Assembly (NCBI RefSeq): GCF_020526085.1 | Contig: NZ_CP084874.1 | Location: forward strand, 2,480,001 to 2,544,000 | Reading direction: 5' to 3' | From: Klebsiella africana | GTDB lineage: Bacteria > Pseudomonadota > Gammaproteobacteria > Enterobacterales > Enterobacteriaceae | Length of the DNA stretch: 64,000 nt | Part shown: positions 58,706 through 64,000 of the stretch, one piece after another | Numbering within the stretch: the stretch's first letter is position 1 | Layout: each line of letters starts with the position of its first letter | The notes under the pieces: generated by a model | Database searches by the model: none | Told to the model about the DNA's origin: nothing | What the model saw: only the letters and a program-made list of their open reading frames with translations | Made by a program: the position numbers and the translations under genes

Positions 58706-59386
58706 ATGAGCGCTAAATTTTCACCCTCATTAATGTGCATGGATTTAACACAGTTCAAAGAGCAGATCACGGCATTGAATAAAAAGGCGGATTTTTACCA
58801 TGTTGATATAATGGATGGCAACTATGTCCGCAATATCACACTGTCTCCTTTTTTTATTGCGAATCTGAAAAAAATTACTACTGTCCCCATTGATGTTCAT
58901 CTGATGGTGAATCATCCGGAAGATATCATTCCCATGTGTCTCGATGCCGGCGCCGATATCATCAGCTTTCATCCCGAAACGGCGAATAACAAAATTTTCC
59001 GCCTGCTCAATCAGATCAGGGATGCGGGTAAAAAGTGCGGGGTGGTGCTGAACCCGGCGACACCCGCAGAAAGCATTGCCGAATATGCGCATCTGCTGGA
59101 TAAAGTGACGGTCATGTCGGTTGACCCTGGTTTTGCCGGACAAAAGTTTATTCCTGAATCGCTGAACAAGATAAGAAAACTCATCAGTATGCGCAAAAAT
59201 AATGGCTATCATTATCTAACGGAAATTGATGGTTCTTGCAATGAAAAAACCTTTAGCCAGATTGCTGAATCCGGGGTGGATGTGTTTATCGTTGGCACAT
59301 CGGGTCTGTTTTCACTCCATGAGGATGTTGGCCAGGCTTGGGACAGAATGATCGAGATCTTCCAGCGGGAAACCGTCGCTGCATAA
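58706..59386 (+). CDS. Allulose-6-phosphate/ribulose-phosphate 3-epimerase (AlsE-like)
   Basis: TIM-barrel epimerase of 226 residues. It resembles E. coli AlsE more than Rpe: FSPSLMCMDLTQFKEQI at the start (Met-Cys-Met-Asp), DIMDGNYVRNITLSPFF (about 34-50), VDPGFAGQKFIPESLNKI and EIDGSCNEKTF with the barrel-closing IVGTSGLF. Metal-site His and Asp residues (HVDIMDG, HLMV) are conserved. It would turn allulose-6-phosphate into fructose-6-phosphate. It is the only catabolic enzyme of the operon. Confidence 0.86.
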   Translation: MSAKFSPSLMCMDLTQFKEQITALNKKADFYHVDIMDGNYVRNITLSPFFIANLKKITTVPIDVHLMVNHPEDIIPMCLDAGADIISFHPETANNKIFRLLNQIRDAGKKCGVVLNPATPAESIAEYAHLLDKVTVMSVDPGFAGQKFIPESLNKIRKLISMRKNNGYHYLTEIDGSCNEKTFSQIAESGVDVFIVGTSGLFSLHEDVGQAWDRMIEIFQRETVAA

Positions 59387-59514
59387 CAGGTCATTACTGT
59401 ATTATTTTTCTTTGAACCACAGCATTTATTTAAATAAGGCTTAAAAGATCTGCATCACACCAGCGATGCCAGCTCTGTTATTCAACGACCACTTTATATT
59501 AATGCGGATGAATT

Positions 59515-59985
59515 ATGGATATTTCTACAGTACTTAATGTGAATAACATCAAGTTAAATATGACCGCCAGAACCAAAGAAGAGGTAATAGAAGAACTCAC
59601 CGATTTACTGATCCAGGATGGCGCCGTAACCAATAAGGAAGACTTTATTCGTGATGTCTGGTTACGCGAGGAGCTAGGCTCTACGGGCTTTGAAAACCAT
59701 ATCGCTATTCCACATGGCAAATCTTCCGGTGTTTCCCGTACCGCATTAGCCATCGGACGCACGCAACATGCCATTCCCTGGGAGACCATGGATGGCAGCG
59801 ATGTTCGTTGTGTTATTTTATTTGCGGTTTGCCTGGTGGACCAAAATGCCACTCATATTCGCCTGTTAGCACAAGTGTCCGGGTCACTGGCAGACGAAGA
59901 CATTATCGCTAAATTACTGGTTGAATCTGATCCACATAAAATCATTGCGCTTTTCAATTCAGAAACTGAAAACGCCGATGCTTAA
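59515..59985 (+). CDS. PTS EIIA component (fructose type)
   Basis: Cytoplasmic phosphocarrier of 156 residues. The active His is in GFENHIAIPHGKSSGV (about 60-75), the typical fructose/FrvA EIIA pattern. It starts the second permease set 128 bp after the epimerase; that gap holds no gene and only a weak ribosome site. It is unlike the first EIIA (PHARPE pattern). Confidence 0.86.
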   Translation: MDISTVLNVNNIKLNMTARTKEEVIEELTDLLIQDGAVTNKEDFIRDVWLREELGSTGFENHIAIPHGKSSGVSRTALAIGRTQHAIPWETMDGSDVRCVILFAVCLVDQNATHIRLLAQVSGSLADEDIIAKLLVESDPHKIIALFNSETENADA

Positions 59986-60041
59986 TACTAACTTACTAAT
60001 ATCGTTTTATAATTTATTAAATTAATTAACGGAGAAACATC

Positions 60042-60353
60042 ATGAATATTGTCGGCGTTACCGCCTGCACGGTGGGGATTGCACACACCTATATTGCGCA
60101 AAAGAAAATTGAAACGGCGGCTAAAAAAGCCGGACATAACGTTAAAATCGAGACGCAAGGAACCATCGGCATTGAAAACCCGTTAACCGCTGATGAGATT
60201 GCCGCGGCAGATATTGTCCTGCTTGCTGCTGATGTCAAAGTGACGGGCGAAGAAAGATTTTCCGGCAAGAAAGTCGTTAAAGTCGCGACGGAAACGGCAG
60301 TCAAATCCCCCAATAAGTTGATTGAAAAACTCAGTGAAATAGTCAATTCATAA
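60042..60353 (+). CDS. PTS EIIB component (fructose type)
   Basis: Cytoplasmic carrier of 103 residues. GVTACTVGIAHTYIAQKKIE (about 4-23) has the phospho-Cys of the FruA EIIB domain (normally ACPTGIAHT; here Val replaces Pro-Thr style residues). QGTIGIENPLTADEIAAADI fits the rest of the domain. GGAG precedes the ATG. Confidence 0.87.
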   Translation: MNIVGVTACTVGIAHTYIAQKKIETAAKKAGHNVKIETQGTIGIENPLTADEIAAADIVLLAADVKVTGEERFSGKKVVKVATETAVKSPNKLIEKLSEIVNS

Positions 60354-60395
60354 TTTTATTTCGGCCTGGCGACTCTACATTAAAGGGCGTGACTT

Positions 60396-61502
60396 ATGTC
60401 TCTAAAACAAATATGGCAAGCAGCAAACCCTAAAGGACATCTGCTGACCGCTATCTCGTTTCTGATCCCCATTGTCTGTGGTTCTGGGTTTATTATCGCC
60501 ATCGGCATGGGGCTTGGCGGGACGGTGCAGGACACGTTAACTGCGGGACAATTTGATGTATGGCAGGCGATGGCCACCCTGGGCGCCAAGGCGCTTGGGC
60601 TGTTGCCGGTGGTGATTGCCGTGGGAATATCTGGCTCGATAGCCGGCAAGCCAGGCATCGCGCCAGGATTTGTCGTCGGGCTGGCGGCGAATACCATAAG
60701 CGCAGGCTTTATCGGTGGGATGATTGGTGGCTATATTGCGGGGTATATTGCGCTGGCGATCATTAAAAACGTCAAGGTCCCTGACTGGGCCCGCGGGTTG
60801 ATGCCGACGCTGATCGTACCGTTTTTTGCCTCCATTATCAGCTGTCTGATTATGGTCTATATCATCGGTACGCCTATCGGGATCTTCACGGATGCGCTTA
60901 CATCTTTCCTGAGAAGCATGGGCACGTCGTCGAATTTGGTGTTAGGCGCAGTCATTGGCGCATTGTGTATCGTTGACTTTGGCGGCCCGCTGAATAAGAC
61001 ATGCTTTGCTTTCGTGCTGACCCTGCAGGCACAGGGGATAAATGAACCCATTACCGCACTTCAGTTAGTAAACACCGCTACGCCTATCGGATTTGGCCTG
61101 GCTTTCTTTATGGCCAAACTGCTGCGTAAAAATATCTATAACCGTGAAGAAGTGGAAACCTTAAAATCAGCGGTTCCGATGGGGATTGTGAATATCGTTG
61201 AAGGTTCTATCCCGATCGTCATGAATGATATTGTGCGTGGTATTGCGGCGGCGGCTATCGGCGGGGCATGCGGCGGGGCGGTCACCATGGTCTATGGTGC
61301 GGATGCGACGGTTCCTTTTGGCGGAGTACTGATGATCCCCACGATGTCACATCCGATGGCAGGCATCATGGCCTTGCTGGTAAATATCGTTGTTACCGCG
61401 ACGGTCTATGCCGTCATCAAAAAAGATATCCCTCGCGACGTGATTGTTGATAATGATTACGAAGAAGAGGATATCGACCTGGATGATATTAAAGTGAGCT
61501 AA
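60396..61502 (+). CDS. PTS EIIC component (fructose type)
   Basis: Inner-membrane permease of 368 residues with about ten helices. HLLTAISFLIPIVCGSGFII (about 14-33), the substrate motif GSIAGKPGIAPGFVVGLAAN (about 79-98) and DFGGPLNKTCFAF (about 193-205) are fructose EIIC marks. The acidic tail ends EEEDIDLDDIKVS. It is the last gene of the operon, followed by a terminator at 61555. Confidence 0.87.
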   Translation: MSLKQIWQAANPKGHLLTAISFLIPIVCGSGFIIAIGMGLGGTVQDTLTAGQFDVWQAMATLGAKALGLLPVVIAVGISGSIAGKPGIAPGFVVGLAANTISAGFIGGMIGGYIAGYIALAIIKNVKVPDWARGLMPTLIVPFFASIISCLIMVYIIGTPIGIFTDALTSFLRSMGTSSNLVLGAVIGALCIVDFGGPLNKTCFAFVLTLQAQGINEPITALQLVNTATPIGFGLAFFMAKLLRKNIYNREEVETLKSAVPMGIVNIVEGSIPIVMNDIVRGIAAAAIGGACGGAVTMVYGADATVPFGGVLMIPTMSHPMAGIMALLVNIVVTATVYAVIKKDIPRDVIVDNDYEEEDIDLDDIKVS

Positions 61503-61554
61503 CGTATCCCAGGGGTATTTTAAATCAACATTAAGCTGTTCCTGTAAGAACATC

Positions 61555-61587
61555 AGCCCATGACTAAGCGTTCCTGAGTCATGGGCT
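61555..61587 (+). terminator. Terminator of the PTS operon
   Basis: AGCCCATGACT and AGTCATGGGCT form a perfect 11-bp stem with an 11-base loop 52 bp after the last PTS gene, followed by a short pyrimidine stretch (ACTCTTT). Confidence 0.75.
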
Positions 61588-61708
61588 ACTCTTTGCACCT
61601 GTCATCCCAGAAGAAAAGTGGCGCAGGGGGAAGCCGAGGATCTGGGGAAATAATCTTGTTGCAAAAATGTGATCATTTCAGTAGCGTTATCTCTTTCGGA
61701 GACTGGAA

Positions 61709-62329
61709 ATGCTCGTCACTGATTCACTTCTTGCATACACCCTCGCTGCCACACTGCTTACTCTTACACCAGGTCTCGATACCGCGCTCATCCTGCGCAC
61801 GGCGACCGCTGAAGGTGGACGCAAAGCCTTGCATGCCGCGTTAGGCATTGATCTCGGATGCTTTATTTGGGGCGCCGTGGTGGCCTTTGGCTTAGGGGCG
61901 CTGCTGGCGGTTTCTGAGTTTGCTTATACCGTGTTGAAATGGTGCGGAGCGGGCTACCTTTGCTGGCTGGGCATCCAGTTGCTTCTGCGCCCGCGCCAGC
62001 AGTTTAACACCACTCCGACAGAATCTACTACCACGAGTAACTGGTTCCTGCGTGGGATGTTGGGGAATGTGCTTAACCCCAAAATGGGCGTCTTCTACGT
62101 TTCATTTTTGCCCCAGTTTATCCCCGCCGGGCATTCACCCGTGAGCTGGACTTTTCTCCTGGTCGCTATCCATGTATTGATTGGTACGCTGTGGTCGTTA
62201 ACGCTGATTACCGCCACTCGCTATGCCGCGGGTATCCTGAAAAAACCAGCCGTGGTGAAATGGATGGATCGGACAACCGGCTGCCTGTTTCTGTTATTTG
62301 CCGCAAAACTGGCAATGAGCCGCCGGTAA
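61709..62329 (+). CDS. LysE/RhtB-family exporter
   Basis: Inner-membrane exporter of 206 residues with about six helices. ATLLTLTPGLDTALILRTAT (about 13-32) is the LysE signature with Leu where Gly-Pro-Asp is commoner, followed by KWCGAGYLCWLGIQLLL (about 74-90) and NVLNPKMGVFYVSFLPQFI (about 118-136). GGAGACTGGA precedes the ATG. Substrate unknown; not similar enough to the LysE gene at 13582 to be a recent duplicate. Confidence 0.86.
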   Translation: MLVTDSLLAYTLAATLLTLTPGLDTALILRTATAEGGRKALHAALGIDLGCFIWGAVVAFGLGALLAVSEFAYTVLKWCGAGYLCWLGIQLLLRPRQQFNTTPTESTTTSNWFLRGMLGNVLNPKMGVFYVSFLPQFIPAGHSPVSWTFLLVAIHVLIGTLWSLTLITATRYAAGILKKPAVVKWMDRTTGCLFLLFAAKLAMSRR

Positions 62330-62577
62330 TCTCCGGTTTCGTCCTCCGGGGGGGCAATACCCGCTTTCATCAGGTGTCGCCTTGCCGGAATACAGACATT
62401 CCTGCCGTGTCGGGGCAAATTTCCTGCACTTTGACGCTTATTGATTATACTTTGATGGCAGCTTGTGCTGCCTCAAGCCGTTGTCGCGATGGTGGATATC
62501 AAAACCAATATCGGCGGACATTGGGTCAACGGGGCCGATGAATATGTGTTCATGTAACAGTTGTGAGGTATGGAAAG

Positions 62578-63027
62578 ATGGGATTATTGAATTTTGTGAA
62601 AGAAGCGGGCGAGAAAATATGGGACGCTGTCTCCGGCGACAGTAAAGAAGATCGGGCCGATAAGCTGAAAAAGCATATCGATGGACTTAATCTGCCTGGC
62701 GCCGAAAAGGTCAATATTGATGTTGCGGACGATGGCACCGCAACGGTCACTGGCGATGTTGCGTCGCAGGAAGATAAAGAAAAAATTCTGGTCGCAGTGG
62801 GTAATGTCACTGGCGTAGGCCAGGTCAGTGACGGCGTTAAAGTGACGCAAAGCGGGGCGGAAAGTCGTTTTTACACGGTCAAATCCGGTGACACCTTGAG
62901 CGCTATCTCAAAAGCGATGTATGGCTCGGCCAATGATTATCAACGTATTTTTGAAGCCAATAAACCGATGCTGACCCATCCCGACAAAATCTATCCGGGG
63001 CAGGTGCTGATTATCCCGGCGAAGTAG
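62578..63027 (+). CDS. kbp: Potassium-binding protein Kbp (BON and LysM domains)
   Basis: Cytoplasmic potassium-sensing protein of 149 residues, the same length as E. coli Kbp (YgaU). N-terminal BON domain (about 25-90: [20 protein letters not shown]) and C-terminal LysM domain (about 97-148: [20 protein letters not shown] and [11 protein letters not shown]). ATG 62578 begins [13 protein letters not shown] as in Kbp. It probably aids adaptation to high potassium and osmotic stress. It converges on pgtP over a terminator. Confidence 0.92.
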   Translation: MGLLNFVKEAGEKIWDAVSGDSKEDRADKLKKHIDGLNLPGAEKVNIDVADDGTATVTGDVASQEDKEKILVAVGNVTGVGQVSDGVKVTQSGAESRFYTVKSGDTLSAISKAMYGSANDYQRIFEANKPMLTHPDKIYPGQVLIIPAK

Positions 63028-63124
63028 GCAGTTTATTCCTCTCAGCAGCAACATCAGCGATGACAGGAATACTACCTTTATACCGCCGTCGGGAGCAATC
63101 ACAGACATCAGCTCCTCTCTCAAC

Positions 63125-63156
63125 GGTAAAAGAGCCAGCTTGCTGGCTCTTTTACC
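63125..63156. terminator. Bidirectional terminator between kbp and pgtP
   Basis: A perfect 15-bp inverted repeat (GGTAAAAGAGCCAGC and GCTGGCTCTTTTACC) with a 2-base centre and A4/T4 runs on either side serves both convergent genes. Confidence 0.88.
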
Positions 63157-63168
63157 AGGGTCTGGCGC

Positions 63169-64000
63169 TTACTGTGCGTCAGCCAGTGCCAGCCGGGCCT
63201 CTTCCTGCTCGGTGATTTTACGCTGTTGCTCAAGTTCCAGCGCGCCGCGATGAGAGAGGTAGCAGAACAGGATGCAGCAGACGATCCCGCCCATCAGCAG
63301 ATAGAACCCGCCGTGCCAGCCCATTTTATCGACCATTACGCCGAACAGGCTCGTGCCTAACGATGCGCCAAAGATATAGCTCATAAATCCGCGCAGACCC
63401 ACGGCTGAACCGACGGCAAAACTGGGGACGATTTCCATGGTCTGGACCGAGGCCAGAAACTGCGGGACGTAAATAAGACAGCCCACAATCGCCGCGAATA
63501 CCGTGACCATCAGCAGAGATTCGCTTTTCCAGTAACCAATCAGACAGATGAAGATTAGCGTCATGCAGATTATGGCTAACGGCATCCGGCGCCCTTTAAA
63601 CAGCTTGTCTGAGAGCCAGCCGGCCAGCAGGGTAGACGGAATTGCGGCCCACTCAAAAAACAGGAAAGCGACGCTCATTTGTTCTTTGGAAAAATGTTTC
63701 ACCGTCAGCAGATAAATTGGCAGCCAGCTGATCATGCCGAAACGCACCATGTAGACAAACACATCCACAAAGGAGACATACCAGGCGTTTTTGTTACGCA
63801 GTACGTAGGTGCAGAAGATCTGAAATGCGCTCATATTCTCCGGCGCTTTCTGGCCGTGTTTGGTCTTCAGCACCACTTTCTCTTCCGGCATCATCTCTGC
63901 CAGCGAAGGCAGACCTTCCTCGCGCGGCGAACCCTTACCCAGCACCAGTACGCTAATGGCGAATACCACCGCCACACAGGCCGGCACAATGTAGCTGGCG
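63169..64000 (-). CDS. pgtP: Phosphoglycerate transporter PgtP, C-terminal part
   Basis: MFS organophosphate:phosphate antiporter importing 3-phosphoglycerate, 2-phosphoglycerate and phosphoenolpyruvate. The last 276 or so residues lie in the window; the N-terminal part, about 190 residues, is beyond 64000. Recognised by LGKGSPREEGLPSLAEMMPE, FGMISWLPIYLLTVKHFSKE and VPQFLASVQTMEIVPSFAVG, near-identical to Salmonella PgtP from memory. Its pgtABC regulators are not in view. Confidence 0.92.
   Translation of the reverse strand, partial: ASYIVPACVAVVFAISVLVLGKGSPREEGLPSLAEMMPEEKVVLKTKHGQKAPENMSAFQIFCTYVLRNKNAWYVSFVDVFVYMVRFGMISWLPIYLLTVKHFSKEQMSVAFLFFEWAAIPSTLLAGWLSDKLFKGRRMPLAIICMTLIFICLIGYWKSESLLMVTVFAAIVGCLIYVPQFLASVQTMEIVPSFAVGSAVGLRGFMSYIFGASLGTSLFGVMVDKMGWHGGFYLLMGGIVCCILFCYLSHRGALELEQQRKITEQEEARLALADAQ

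Noticed and set aside
61555..61587. Riboswitch in front of the LysE gene
   Set aside because: The single strong stem is explained better as the terminator of the PTS operon; no second conserved helix was seen.
62459..62557. Short frame before kbp reading VLPQAVVAMVDIKTNIGGHW and on to YVFM
   Set aside because: About 33 codons after an in-frame stop and without a clear start; could be a gene tail but no family was recognised, so not listed as a feature.
1..64000. CRISPR arrays, rRNA or tRNA genes
   Set aside because: No regularly spaced direct repeats and no cloverleaf or rRNA-like stretches were noticed on either strand by eye.

Overview
The window reads as chromosomal DNA of a Klebsiella, most likely the K. 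pneumoniae complex. The main reason is that it carries most of the hpx purine-catabolism genes in their known groups: guaD-hpxC, hpxSAB, hpxWXYZ, hpxU and hpxFGHIJK. Enterobacterial genes such as kbp and pgtP and the GC-rich codon use of the core genes agree. No rRNA, tRNA, CRISPR array, integrase or intact transposase was seen.

Layout. 0.1-1.0 kb: a lone outer-membrane beta-barrel gene. 1.1-6.6 kb: guanine deaminase, allantoin permease, HpxS repressor, allantoin racemase and allantoinase. 6.6-8.3 kb: a TSUP exporter divergent from an AraC regulator. 8.3-17.5 kb: an AT-richer accessory patchwork (phosphatase, isochorismatase-like hydrolase, MdtG-like pump with GntR regulator, SDR, LysE exporter, glutamine amidotransferase-like protein, AraC, ASCH protein and an unknown). 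Its intergenic gaps hold a family of related palindromic repeats, and it contains a duplicated LysE 5' end. 17.5-22.1 kb: a FabF paralogue broken by an amber codon, an EmrAB-type pump and an HxlR regulator. 22.4-24.0 kb: a second aspartate-semialdehyde dehydrogenase and an acetyltransferase. 24.1-34.2 kb: hpxZYXW facing hpxU and hpxFGHIJK, with recognisable sigma-54 and NtrC sites.

34.3-43.0 kb is an inserted block of eight genes: MBL hydrolase, LysR, membrane protein, Old Yellow Enzyme, alpha/beta hydrolase, tautomerase, DsbA-like protein without cysteines, and nitronate monooxygenase. It is bordered by the 3' stub of one nitronate monooxygenase gene on the left, and by a Tn3-family transposase scrap fused to a LysR 3' stub on the right. 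It therefore seems to have replaced the 5' halves of a resident divergent pair. This block is the best candidate for an undescribed system.

43.2-51.1 kb: lipoprotein, a second Old Yellow Enzyme, FAD protein, MFS and DMT transporters, and a haem-oxygenase-like di-iron enzyme facing a TetR regulator. 51.4-52.95 kb: an orphan type VI secretion module (putative pore-forming effector, small membrane immunity protein, Hcp). 53.0-54.9 kb: acetyltransferase and OFA-family transporter. 55.4-61.5 kb: a LacI-family regulator and an operon with two complete PTS permeases around one allulose-6-phosphate-type epimerase. 61.7-64.0 kb: LysE exporter, kbp and the C-terminal part of pgtP.

How the genes work together: GuaD makes xanthine from guanine. 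HpxC imports allantoin, HpxA racemises it and HpxB opens it to allantoate. HpxK and HpxJ take allantoate through ureidoglycine to oxalurate, and HpxWXYZ release the last nitrogen through oxamate. HpxFGHI is a polar amino-acid-type ABC importer in the same operon. The earlier steps (hypoxanthine to allantoin) are not in this window. Gene assignments come from sequence recognition and remembered family knowledge; no database search was run.
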